Of a stretch of DNA of 64,000 nucleotides, positions 1-7,962 are shown piece after piece. The notes beneath the pieces were generated by a model, which worked only from the letters and a program-made list of their open reading frames with translations, did not search any database and was not told where the DNA came from. Origin of the DNA: Rhizobium sp. BK376 (GTDB taxonomy: Bacteria; Pseudomonadota; Alphaproteobacteria; Rhizobiales; Rhizobiaceae); the NCBI RefSeq assembly GCF_004341625.1, contig NZ_SLZG01000016.1, positions 62,001-126,000 on the forward strand, written 5' to 3'. Made by a program: the position numbers and the translations under genes. Position 1 is the stretch's first letter, and each line of letters opens with the position of its first letter.

Positions 1-1337
1 GCCTGGATGTTCGGAGAATAGACGAAGTAGGAGGCGATCTCGTTCGGGTCGGCGATGTCGTCGGTCCATGCCGATTCACGCATCGTGAACGTACCATCGC
101 GATATTGCTGGGTGCGGCTCGGATTGTCGACCTGCTGCAGGTCGAGCTTGATGCCGATCGCGCCCCACATCTGCTGCAGCGCAGTTGCGATGCCGATTTC
201 GTCCTGGTTGCCGGCAAGGACGAGCAGGCTCGTAGAGAAGCCCTTCTCGAAGCCGGCTTCCTTCATCAAGCCCTTCGCCTTGTCGAGATCATAGGGGAAG
301 AGCGGCTTGTCGCCGGAATGCAGCGGGGTTGCCGTCGACATGAAGGAGGTCATCGGCGTGCCGACACCATGGGTCACGATCTGGATGATCGCGTCCTTGT
401 TGGTGGCATAGTTCATCGCCTGGCGAACCTTGGCGTTTGACAGCGGATTGTCCTTGCCACCAAGCTGCGGGCGAACGTTGAGCGTAATGCCCTGGACGCG
501 GGTCGAGGGATAGAGCTCCATGTTCAGGTTGCCGGCCGACTTCAGCTCGTCGACGCGCGAATAGGGGATGAACTCGGCGCCATCGAGCTCGCCCGAATTC
601 AGCTTCAGGATACGCGTCGCGTCATCCGGGATGACTTCGAAATTGATGCCGTCGAGATAGGGCAGCGGCTTGCCGTCCTCACCCTTGCCCCAATAATAGG
701 GGTTGCGAACCAGCTTCATTTCCGAGCCGCGGTTCCACGACTGCAGCATGAACGGACCGGAGCCGATCGGATGCTCGGCGAATGCCTTCGCCTTGTCAGC
801 TTCAGTTGCGCCAGCCGCCGCCTCGAATGCCTTCTGCGGCATGATGCCGGTGTTGAAGACGGTCAGCGCCGTCAGGATCGCGGGATCGGTATGCTTCAGC
901 TTAATAACGACGGTCTTGTCGCCCTGCGTCGTCACATCGTCGATCGAGCTGACGAGGAAGGTCCATTCGCCGTTGTCGGGCTTCGAAGCGCGCTTCAGGG
1001 ACCAGGCCACGTCGGCCGGCGTGATCGGCGTGCCATCGGAGAACTTGATGCCGTCGCGCAGCGTCAGCGTGACGCTGAGGCCGTCGTCAGCGACTTTCCA
1101 ATCGGTTGCAAGGCCGGCCTGAACGCCCTTGCCGTCGTCTGTCGGCAGGAGTAGCGTATCGTAAAGGTTGGACAGGACCCAGATATCGACGTTGGCGTCG
1201 TTGAGCACCGGCTCAAGGAAAAGACTGTCGGCGTAGCGACCGTAGGTAAGCGTGCCACCGCGCTCGACGGCGAAAGCCGAAATGCTAGTGCTCAGCAAAA
1301 GAGCTGTCGCGAAAGCTGCTTTGGTAAACGTCCTCAT
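1..1337 (-). CDS. ABC transporter substrate-binding protein, peptide type (SBP family 5), 3' end missing
   Basis: The gene reads leftward and runs off the window, so about 445 residues are present. The start at 1337 follows an AAGGGG ribosome site. The N-terminus MRTFTKAAFATALLLSTSISAFA is a clear Sec signal peptide. The mature start (VERGGTLTYGRYADSLFLEP, then VLNDANVDIWVLSNLYDTLL) is typical of periplasmic dipeptide/oligopeptide-binding proteins that feed Dpp/Opp-type importers. It is divergent from the GntR gene at 1527, and the shared intergenic region carries two matching inverted repeats. An M20 peptidase and a creatininase-like hydrolase in the divergent operon suggest a peptide or amide ligand; that is inference. 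The permeases and ATPases would lie left of the window. Confidence 0.88.
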   Translation of the reverse strand, partial: MRTFTKAAFATALLLSTSISAFAVERGGTLTYGRYADSLFLEPVLNDANVDIWVLSNLYDTLLLPTDDGKGVQAGLATDWKVADDGLSVTLTLRDGIKFSDGTPITPADVAWSLKRASKPDNGEWTFLVSSIDDVTTQGDKTVVIKLKHTDPAILTALTVFNTGIMPQKAFEAAAGATEADKAKAFAEHPIGSGPFMLQSWNRGSEMKLVRNPYYWGKGEDGKPLPYLDGINFEVIPDDATRILKLNSGELDGAEFIPYSRVDELKSAGNLNMELYPSTRVQGITLNVRPQLGGKDNPLSNAKVRQAMNYATNKDAIIQIVTHGVGTPMTSFMSTATPLHSGDKPLFPYDLDKAKGLMKEAGFEKGFSTSLLVLAGNQDEIGIATALQQMWGAIGIKLDLQQVDNPSRTQQYRDGTFTMRESAWTDDIADPNEIASYFVYSPNIQ

Positions 1338-1369
1338 TGCATTCCCCTTGTTCTTATGAACGCATAAAG

Positions 1370-1389
1370 TGTTATTGTTGACTATAACG
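1370..1389. promoter_or_regulatory. Candidate GntR operator 1
   Basis: An inverted repeat TGTTAT-N8-ATAACG lies 33 bp upstream of the binding-protein start. It has the GT...AC outer form usual for GntR-family sites. It matches a second site at 1487-1506 in half-site sequence and spacer length. Confidence 0.55.
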
Positions 1390-1486
1390 ATTTCATGTGA
1401 TTTTTTTACTGTCAACCGTTTTTTCATTAATTTCTGCGGGAGCAGATGGGCGGTTGACAGGCCGCTTTCTGCGCGGCACGATTAAT

Positions 1487-1506
1487 TGTCATAATCTACT
1501 ATAACA
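1487..1506. promoter_or_regulatory. Candidate GntR operator 2
   Basis: An inverted repeat TGTCAT-N8-ATAACA lies 20 bp upstream of the GntR start codon. It has the same arrangement as the site at 1370-1389 and also shares the spacer ending (ACT). Its position would suit autoregulation of the GntR operon. Confidence 0.55.
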
Positions 1507-1526
1507 GCTAAAATCGAACGGGATTC

Positions 1527-2540
1527 ATGGAGTTCTTCGTCGATCGCGAGTTGCCCGTGCCCTTGCGCACGCAGCTCCACGGCCTCATCGAATATGGAAT
1601 TGCCTGCGGCGAGCTTACTCCCGGCGAGACGCTTCCGTCGGTACGCGAGCTTGCGGAGAAGATCGGCGTCGCGCCGATGACGGTCAGCCAGGTCTATGCC
1701 GATCTGAAGGCTGCGGGCCTGATCGATGCCAAACCGGGCTCCGGGACCTTCGTGACCGACAGCCTGCAATCCCGCTTGGCCGGACGCGCCGATGCGAGCG
1801 GCCTGCATCGCCATATCGATCAGTTGATCGACGAAAGCCGCACGCTCGGCATTCGCCCCGCCGAGCTCGTCTCGCTGGTCAGCGCCCGCGTCTTCTATCG
1901 CGACAGCATCGGCCCGCGCATCCGCATCGTCATGATCGGCCTGTTTCCGGAAGCGACGGCAAGCTATGCGCGTTTTATCGCAGCGCGGCTTGGACGGTCC
2001 GTCACCGTCGAGCCCCTGACCGTCTCGGCCATCGAGCGGGACGTAAATGCCAGGGCGCGAGCCAATTCGGCGGATCTCGCCGTCACCTTCGCCAACCGGC
2101 ACCGCGAGGTGGCAGGGCTTGTTCCCAATACCAAGGTTGTCACCATCAGCTTCACGCCATCGGAAGAGACACGCCTGGCCCTGGCCTCGCTGGATTCCCT
2201 TGCGTCGATCGCTGTTGTGTCGCGCTTTCCCGATTTCCTGCCGATCATGAAGAGCGGCGTCCAGCGTTTCGCGCCCCATGTGAGCGAAATCTCAGCCGCA
2301 ACACTCGAAACATCAGGGCTTGATGCGCTCATCGCGCGATCCAGCGTCGTGATCTACGCGTCGGGTGCCGAGAACATCGTTTCGCGCCTGCCGCCGGGGC
2401 TGCAGGCGATCGAATATCGTCACGCGCCGGACACGGCCGATATCGAGCGCGTCATCGTTCCCATCATCCGGGCAGCGGAGGAGCAGCTGCAACCATCGGA
2501 CAAGCCCGCGGCCCGAGCCGCAGCCAATTCAGAGAAATAA
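1527..2540 (+). CDS. GntR-family transcriptional regulator
   Basis: A 337-residue protein. Residues about 8-75 form a GntR winged helix (PLRTQLHGLIEYGIACGELT, then TLPSVRELAEKIGVAPMTVS), close to the YtrA/MocR type of DNA-binding domain. The remaining 260 residues are too short for a MocR aminotransferase domain and lack its PLP-lysine motif. They read as an alpha/beta effector domain that I cannot place. The gene is first in a run of five plus-strand genes and is divergent from a peptide-binding protein. Paired GT...AC inverted repeats in the intergenic region make it the probable local regulator of both units. The effector is unknown. Confidence 0.88.
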   Translation: MEFFVDRELPVPLRTQLHGLIEYGIACGELTPGETLPSVRELAEKIGVAPMTVSQVYADLKAAGLIDAKPGSGTFVTDSLQSRLAGRADASGLHRHIDQLIDESRTLGIRPAELVSLVSARVFYRDSIGPRIRIVMIGLFPEATASYARFIAARLGRSVTVEPLTVSAIERDVNARARANSADLAVTFANRHREVAGLVPNTKVVTISFTPSEETRLALASLDSLASIAVVSRFPDFLPIMKSGVQRFAPHVSEISAATLETSGLDALIARSSVVIYASGAENIVSRLPPGLQAIEYRHAPDTADIERVIVPIIRAAEEQLQPSDKPAARAAANSEK

Positions 2541-2566
2541 AAACAGCGAATAGAGAGGACTATATC

Positions 2567-3268
2567 GTGAGAGTTTCCGAAGCAAACTGGCATCATATCG
2601 AGGCCTACCTGAAGAATGACGACCGCGCGATCCTGCCGCTCGGCAGCACGGAGCAGCATGCGCAGCTTTCGCTGTCGGTCGATTCCATCCTTTCGGAGCG
2701 CGTTGCGGCCGAGGCCGCAGAGCCGCTCGGCATCCCGGTCTTCCCTGTCGTCGCCTATGGCATCACGCCTTATTTCCTCTCCTACCCCGGCACGATCAGC
2801 CTGCGGCAAGAGACCTATATCGCCATCGTCCGCGACATCCTCGACGGACTAAAGCGCCAGGGCTTCCGCCGCATCCTCATCGTCAACGGCCACGGCGGCA
2901 ATCAGCCGGCCGGCAGCCTTGCGATCGAATGGATGGCCGACAACCAGGATTGTGCCGTCAAGTTCCACAACTGGTGGAATTCTCCGAAGACCTTCGCGAA
3001 GGTGCAGGAAATCGACACGGTCGCCTCGCACGCATCCTGGATGGAGAATTTCCCCTGGACCCGCCTGCCCGGCGAAAAGCTGCCGACGCAGCAGAAGCCG
3101 ATGATCGACCTTCCGCGCATGCGCGTCATGGGTCCTGATGCCGTGAAGGCCTATCTCGGCGACGGCAATTTCGGCGGCTACTACGAGCGTCCGGATGAAG
3201 AAATGCTGGCGATCTGGGATGTTGCGGTCAAGGAAACCCGCGCGCTTCTCGAAGGAGATTGGGCATGA
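2567..3268 (+). CDS. Creatininase-family amidohydrolase
   Basis: A 233-residue protein starting at GTG 2567 behind GAGAGG. The creatininase-family metal motif is visible as GSTEQHAQLSLSVDS, with Glu29, His31 and Asp39 in the expected places. The second motif, NGHGGN, has His109. The NGHGGN form resembles the wider family (for example MftE and formamide deformylases) rather than true creatininase, which has a Glu two residues after that His. It is therefore probably a cytosolic metal-dependent hydrolase of a small amide or cyclic imide, and the substrate cannot be named. The stop overlaps the next start (ATGA at 3265-3268), which implies translational coupling. Confidence 0.85.
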   Translation: MRVSEANWHHIEAYLKNDDRAILPLGSTEQHAQLSLSVDSILSERVAAEAAEPLGIPVFPVVAYGITPYFLSYPGTISLRQETYIAIVRDILDGLKRQGFRRILIVNGHGGNQPAGSLAIEWMADNQDCAVKFHNWWNSPKTFAKVQEIDTVASHASWMENFPWTRLPGEKLPTQQKPMIDLPRMRVMGPDAVKAYLGDGNFGGYYERPDEEMLAIWDVAVKETRALLEGDWA

Positions 3269-4284
3269 CCAATCCCATCATCATCTGGGGCGCCGGCGCA
3301 ATCGGCGGAACGCTGGGCGCGGCCTTCATTCGGGCCGGCCATGAGGTGGTCTTCGTCGACAACGCCAAGGATCATGTCGACGCAATCAACGCGAAGGGTT
3401 TGAGGATCGATGGGCCGATCTTCCAGGACACCGTCAAAGCCAAGGCGTTCACGCCGGAAACTTTCGAAGGCGTCTATGAGCGCATGTTCCTTTGCGTGAA
3501 GGCACAGCACACCGAGGCTGCGGCCCAGGCTCTTGTCGAGCATCTGGCATCCGACGGCTACGTGGTGTCGGCTCAGAACGGTCTGAACGAGCCGGTGATC
3601 GGCCGCATTGTTGGCGATCATCGCGTCATCGGCTGCTTCGTCAATTTCGGTGCGGATTACCTGGAGCCGGGCGTCGTTCACTATAGCGGCCACGGCGCCG
3701 TTGTGGTCGGCGAACTCGATGGCAAGACGACTGACCGCATCGAGGACATCTACGCGCTGATGCACCAGTTCGAGCCCAAGGCCGTGCTTACCGACAACAT
3801 CTGGGGTTATCTCTGGGGCAAGCTCATCTACGGCGCCCTGCTCTTTGGCACCGCCCTCACCAACGACAGCATCGCCGACGTATTCGCCAACCAGGCCTAT
3901 CGGCCGGTGCTGACGCGGCTTGCCCATGAAGTCGGCACGGTCGCCGCCGCCAACAATATCGCAACGCAGGCTTTTGACGGTTTCGACCCTGCTGCCTTTG
4001 CACCGACCGCGCCTGCTTCCGAGACCGCACGCTCCTTCGACGAGATGGTCGTGCATAACCGGAAATCGCTGAAATCCCATTCCGGCATCTGGCGCGATCT
4101 TGCAATTCGCAAGCGCCGGACAGAGGTGGACGCGCAGGTGCTGCCTGTCGTCGAAATCGGACATTCGCTTGGAATACCGACACCTATCGCTGCCCAGGTC
4201 GTGAAAATGATCCATGAGATCGAGGACGGCAAGCGACCGCTCGATCTCGCAAATCTCGACGAGCTTGCGAGGACTGCGGCATGA
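3265..4284 (+). CDS. Ketopantoate reductase-family (ApbA/PanE-like) oxidoreductase
   Basis: A 339-residue protein. Its N-terminal Rossmann motif GAGAIGGTLGAAFIRAGHEV binds NAD(P). The C-terminal helical half has a lysine in WGKLIYGALL at the position of the family's catalytic Lys. I chose ATG 3265 because it overlaps the upstream stop and follows GGAG. True PanE is usually chromosomal and stands alone. In this catabolic operon the enzyme more likely reduces or oxidises another 2-oxo/2-hydroxy acid; that is inference. It ends in an ATGA overlap with the next gene. Confidence 0.85.
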   Translation: MTNPIIIWGAGAIGGTLGAAFIRAGHEVVFVDNAKDHVDAINAKGLRIDGPIFQDTVKAKAFTPETFEGVYERMFLCVKAQHTEAAAQALVEHLASDGYVVSAQNGLNEPVIGRIVGDHRVIGCFVNFGADYLEPGVVHYSGHGAVVVGELDGKTTDRIEDIYALMHQFEPKAVLTDNIWGYLWGKLIYGALLFGTALTNDSIADVFANQAYRPVLTRLAHEVGTVAAANNIATQAFDGFDPAAFAPTAPASETARSFDEMVVHNRKSLKSHSGIWRDLAIRKRRTEVDAQVLPVVEIGHSLGIPTPIAAQVVKMIHEIEDGKRPLDLANLDELARTAA

Positions 4285-5039
4285 ATATCGACTTCGACGG
4301 CAAAACCGTCATCGTAACAGGCGCAGCCCACGGTTTCGGCCGCGCCATCGCGCAGGGCTTTGCCGAGCGTGGTGCTAACGTGCACGTCTGCGACGTCAAC
4401 GAAACCGGGCTTCTCGAAACGGTCAATCTCTGCGGCGCCAAGACGACAACCCATATTCTAGACGTCGGCAGCCGTACCGCGGTGCAGGAGACGGTTGCAG
4501 CGATCGAAGCCTCCTCCGGCGCGGTCGATGTCCTCGTCAACAATGCCGGCGGCGTTCGCGGCCAGGTGGGTCGTCCGATCGAGGATATTTCCGAAGAGGA
4601 TTGGCAGACCATCTTCGACGTCAATCTTTCCGGTGCCTTTTTCATGTCCCAGGCGGTAGCGCCAGGCATGAAGCAGAAAAAGGCCGGACGCATTATCAAT
4701 ATCTCGAGTGGCGCAGGTCTCGGCATTTCGCTCACGGGTATCCAGGCCTATGCCAGCGCCAAGGCCGGGCAGATCGGTCTGACACGGCAGCTCGCTCACG
4801 AGCTTGGCCCGTGGAACATCACGGTCAACAACGTCGCGCCCGGCTTTGTCCTTTCGAACCCGACGACGGAGCGACAGTGGGAAGCGATGGGTCAGGAGGG
4901 CCAGGCAAAGCTCCTGCAGAATATCGCGCTAAAGCGCCTCGGCGCGCCTGAAGACATTGCCGGCATGGTTATGTTCTTCGCCTCGGATTATGCCGGCTGG
5001 ATTTCCGGCCAGGTCATCAGCGTGGACGGTGGCAAATGA
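4281..5039 (+). CDS. Short-chain dehydrogenase/reductase
   Basis: A 252-residue classical SDR. It has a TGAAHGFGRAIA dinucleotide motif near residue 12, NNAGG near residue 90, a catalytic Ser in INISSGAG, and YASAK. The C-terminus WISGQVISVDGGK is typical. Its start overlaps the stop of the ketopantoate-reductase-like gene, and its own stop overlaps the M20 gene (ATGA at 5036-5039). Its probable role is an NAD(P)-dependent alcohol/ketone step in the same pathway. The substrate is unknown. Confidence 0.9.
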   Translation: MNIDFDGKTVIVTGAAHGFGRAIAQGFAERGANVHVCDVNETGLLETVNLCGAKTTTHILDVGSRTAVQETVAAIEASSGAVDVLVNNAGGVRGQVGRPIEDISEEDWQTIFDVNLSGAFFMSQAVAPGMKQKKAGRIINISSGAGLGISLTGIQAYASAKAGQIGLTRQLAHELGPWNITVNNVAPGFVLSNPTTERQWEAMGQEGQAKLLQNIALKRLGAPEDIAGMVMFFASDYAGWISGQVISVDGGK

Positions 5040-6418
5040 GCAAGGTTCAGGCCTATCTCGATGAGCATTTCGATGCGGGGCTGGAGGACCTCAAAGCCTT
5101 CTGCCGCATCCCGAGCGTCAGCACCGACCCCGCCTATGCCGAGGGCATTGCCGCTGCGGCCAATTTCGTTGCGGAACGGTTGGCGAAGGCAGGCTTTTCC
5201 GGCGTCAAGCAGCTGGAAACCGGGGGACATCCCGCCGTCTATGGCGAGATCATCAGCGACCCCGCGCTTCCGACCTTTCTTGTCTACGGACATTACGACG
5301 TTCAACCGCCGGATCCGCTCGACAAATGGAAGACGCCGGCGTTCGAGCCGGATGAGCGCGACGGCCGTCTCTATGCGCGCGGCGTATCTGATGACAAGGG
5401 ACCTTTGCTGATCCCGATCCTGGCCGCCGAAGCCTTCATGCAGACCGAGGGCCGGTTGCCGGTCAATCTCAAGGTCCTGATCGAAGGGGAGGAGGAATCC
5501 GGCAGCCCTCATTTCGACGGTACTCTTCAAAAATATCGGGACCTCCTTGCCTGCGACATGGTCATTTCAGCCGATGGCGCCATGTGGCGGCCGGATCGTC
5601 CGTCGATGACGGTGGCGAGCCGTGGCCTCGTCGCCTTCGAGGTCACGGTAACGGGTGCGTCGAAGGATCTGCATTCCGGCCGTCATGGCGGTAGCGCACC
5701 GAATCCGATTGCCGCACTGGCGGCATTGATCGCATCCATGCACGGTCCCGACGGGCGCGTAAGCGTCGAGGGCTACCTGGATGGCACAAGCCCGCCGGAT
5801 GCCCGCATCATAGCTGCGATTGAAGCTGCACAGTTCGATGCAGATGCCTATTACCGCGAGATCGGCTCGGCCAAGCCTGACCCGATCGACAACGGCCGCG
5901 ATCTTTTGATCCGGCAGTGGCTGGAGCCGACGTTGGAGTTCAACGGGATTTCCGGCGGCTATCAGGGGAAAGGCACGAAGACCGTTATTCCGACCTATGC
6001 CAGCGTCAAGATTACCTGCCGATTGATCGCCGGGCAGAAGCCCGACCATATCGAGGAGGTCCTGAACCGGCACCTGCAGGAACGCTTGCCGGCCGGTTTC
6101 TCTCTCGATGTTCATCGCCACGGCCCCGGCAGCGAGGCTTTCTTCGTCGATCCTGACCTGCCCGCGCTTGAGGTCGCCGAAGGCGTCCTGTCGGAACTTC
6201 TGGGCCAGCCACCGCTGCGTGTTGCCATGGGCGCGACCATTCCGATCGGCGCATCCTTTCGCAAGCATCTCGGCCGGGAAGCGATCTTCTTCTCCTTTTC
6301 GACATCGGACGAAGATTATCATGCACCCAACGAGTTCTTCCGGCTTGCGAATTTTCGCCTCGGACTTACCGCGTGGGCAATGCTTCTTCAGCGTCTTTCG
6401 GATGTGAAGGCTTCGTAA
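5036..6418 (+). CDS. M20-family metallopeptidase (dipeptidase / ArgE-DapE type)
   Basis: A 460-residue protein. Metal and catalytic residues are clear: VYGHYDVQPPD (His86, Asp88), RGVSDDKG (bridging Asp119), and EGEEESGS (Glu152/Glu153 region). LHSGRHGG near residue 220 belongs to the lid/dimerisation domain. There is no signal peptide, so it is cytosolic. Length and motifs fit carnosinase-like M20 dipeptidases. It is the last gene of the overlapped operon and is followed by a hairpin. With a peptide-type binding protein divergent from the operon, hydrolysis of an imported dipeptide or acyl-amino acid is a reasonable inference. Confidence 0.9.
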   Translation: MSKVQAYLDEHFDAGLEDLKAFCRIPSVSTDPAYAEGIAAAANFVAERLAKAGFSGVKQLETGGHPAVYGEIISDPALPTFLVYGHYDVQPPDPLDKWKTPAFEPDERDGRLYARGVSDDKGPLLIPILAAEAFMQTEGRLPVNLKVLIEGEEESGSPHFDGTLQKYRDLLACDMVISADGAMWRPDRPSMTVASRGLVAFEVTVTGASKDLHSGRHGGSAPNPIAALAALIASMHGPDGRVSVEGYLDGTSPPDARIIAAIEAAQFDADAYYREIGSAKPDPIDNGRDLLIRQWLEPTLEFNGISGGYQGKGTKTVIPTYASVKITCRLIAGQKPDHIEEVLNRHLQERLPAGFSLDVHRHGPGSEAFFVDPDLPALEVAEGVLSELLGQPPLRVAMGATIPIGASFRKHLGREAIFFSFSTSDEDYHAPNEFFRLANFRLGLTAWAMLLQRLSDVKAS

Positions 6419-6433
6419 TCCGCCGGAATGATC

Positions 6434-6456
6434 GGCCCTGCATCGCCTGCAGGGCC
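6434..6456 (+). terminator. Candidate terminator after the M20 operon
   Basis: A perfect 9-bp stem GGCCCTGCA / TGCAGGGCC with a 5-nt loop lies 16 bp after the M20 stop codon. There is only a weak T-run after it. Confidence 0.5.
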
Positions 6457-6640
6457 GCTGTTTGCGATCAGCAGGGAACATCGGAACGGGACAGGCGTTT
6501 CTATCGGGGTGTCGTGTTTCGACGCAGGCGCAGTCGATATTTACTCACCGTAAAGCTTTTCGTGCGGTCCGATTGGACGGCAATTTGATGACATTGCAGA
6601 AAGCCGGTTGCCTCACCTCAAATTCGGTCGACGGCAGGGA

Positions 6641-6687
6641 AAGACCTCGGTCGGCGGACCAATAGGCAAGGGGCCGAGGTCTTCTTT
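6641..6687 (+). terminator. Large-loop hairpin followed by a T-rich tail
   Basis: AAGACCTCGG (6641-6650) pairs with CCGAGGTCTT (6674-6683) around a 23-nt loop, and the sequence continues CTTT. It could be a terminator or a structured leader upstream of the aldo/keto reductase. Confidence 0.4.
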
Positions 6688-6729
6688 ATAATTGCCTAAA
6701 GATCAGCGATCGCCCATTAAGCGGCCCGA

Positions 6730-6746
6730 TCGATTAATGTAATCGA
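6730..6746. promoter_or_regulatory. Operator-like dyad upstream of the aldo/keto reductase operon
   Basis: TCGATTA-ATG-TAATCGA is a perfect 7-bp inverted repeat with a 3-bp spacer, 94 bp before the start codon. The only regulator near this gene set is the LysR gene at 9719-10627. The spacing is not the classical T-N11-A LysR box, so the assignment is open. Confidence 0.4.
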
Positions 6747-6839
6747 CACAATCAATTGGACAGATCAAAGCCGCGGCAGCTACTGTCGCCGGACCGTTCG
6801 ACGGGCGACCATGTCCGATGAAGAATGGGAGGAGAAATC

Positions 6840-7814
6840 ATGAAATATACACGTCTCGGCAAGACCGGCCTCGAAGTCAGCCGCATCTGCTTCGGCTGCA
6901 TGTCCTTCGGCAAAGTGACGGAGGAACGGCCCTGGGTCCTCGGCCTCGATGAAGGACGTCCGATGTATCGGCGCGCCTGGGATGCCGGTATCAATTTCTT
7001 CGACACCGCCAATGTCTACGCTCAGGGAACCAGCGAGGAGATCACCGGCCAGCTCATCAAGGAATTGGCGCCGCGTGAAGAGATCGTGCTGGCGACCAAG
7101 GTCTTCGGCCGCATGCGACCCGGCCCGAACGGCCAGGGGCTCTCGCGAGCAGCCATTCTCAGCGAAATCGACAACAGCCTGCGCCGGCTCGGCACGGACT
7201 ATGTCGACCTCTACCAGATCCACCGCTTCGATTCTTTCACCCCGGTCGAAGAAACGATGGAGGCCCTGAACGACGTCGTTCGATCGGGCAAGGCGCGCTA
7301 TATCGGCGCCTCCTCCATGTGGGCGTGGCAGTTCGCAAAGCTGCAGCACGCAGCCGACAGCAACGGCTGGACCCGCTTCGTCTCGATGCAGGATCAGCTG
7401 AGCCTCGTCTACCGGGAAGAAGAACGCGAGATGCTGCCGCTCTGCCTGAACCAGGGCATCGCGATCCTCCCCTGGAGCCCGCTTGGCGGCGGCAAGCTGA
7501 CGCGCCCATGGGGCACTGAAACCAAGCGCGCCACCACGGACCGCTATAATAAGACCATGTATGAAAACACCGCGGGTGGGGCCCCGGAGATCGTCGCGGC
7601 GGTCGAGACCGTTGCCAAAAAAAGAAGTGTTTCCATGGCGCAGGTGGCGCTCGCCTGGGTGCTGCAAAAGAATGGGGTGACATCTCCCATCATCGGGGCG
7701 AGCAAACTCGGCCATGTCGAAGACGCCATTGCCGCTGTGGATCTGACGCTTTCCGCTGACGAGATCGCTTCCCTGGAGGCGCCATATACGCCGATCCAGG
7801 TCAACGGGTTCTGA
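6840..7814 (+). CDS. Aldo/keto reductase
   Basis: A 324-residue (alpha/beta)8 NADPH-dependent oxidoreductase. The start ATG 6840 follows GGGAGGAG at ideal distance. Active-site elements are present: INFFDTANVY with Asp and Tyr (about 47 and 52), the Lys of VLATKVFG, and His in YQIHRFD. The C-terminal cofactor segment SPIIGASKLGHVEDA is also present. It belongs to the YajO/YghZ-like branch. It heads a three-gene plus-strand set with an SDR and an epimerase-type enzyme, which suggests oxidation or reduction of a sugar or sugar acid. The substrate is not deducible. Confidence 0.9.
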   Translation: MKYTRLGKTGLEVSRICFGCMSFGKVTEERPWVLGLDEGRPMYRRAWDAGINFFDTANVYAQGTSEEITGQLIKELAPREEIVLATKVFGRMRPGPNGQGLSRAAILSEIDNSLRRLGTDYVDLYQIHRFDSFTPVEETMEALNDVVRSGKARYIGASSMWAWQFAKLQHAADSNGWTRFVSMQDQLSLVYREEEREMLPLCLNQGIAILPWSPLGGGKLTRPWGTETKRATTDRYNKTMYENTAGGAPEIVAAVETVAKKRSVSMAQVALAWVLQKNGVTSPIIGASKLGHVEDAIAAVDLTLSADEIASLEAPYTPIQVNGF

Positions 7815-7865
7815 AATCGAGGCATGCGCAATCGCATACTGCATATGCGGCTTGCCATTCAAACA

Positions 7866-7903
7866 GAAAGAGAGAATGGATTGGAAAATCCTTTCTCTCT
7901 TTC
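7866..7903 (+). terminator. Long imperfect hairpin between aldo/keto reductase and SDR
   Basis: GAAAGAGAGAA (7866-7876) pairs with TTCTCTCTTTC (7893-7903). After one mismatch GGATT pairs with AATCC around a 4-nt GGAA loop, giving about 16 paired bases. It lies 51 bp after the reductase stop and 59 bp before the SDR start. It may act as a partial terminator, a processing site or a protein-binding dyad. Confidence 0.5.
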
Positions 7904-7962
7904 CAATTTTCCGGCCCCGGTTCGGGCCGGCCATTCATCAGGGGAACGCCCCAGGAGAAGAC

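Larger units (their letters stand above)
6419..6839. other. Intergenic region, 421 bp, with hairpins and an operator-like dyad
   Basis: I see no convincing gene here. The region holds a 9-bp hairpin just after the M20 stop, a larger hairpin at 6641-6683, and a perfect 7-bp dyad at 6730-6746 upstream of the aldo/keto reductase. Confidence 0.6.
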
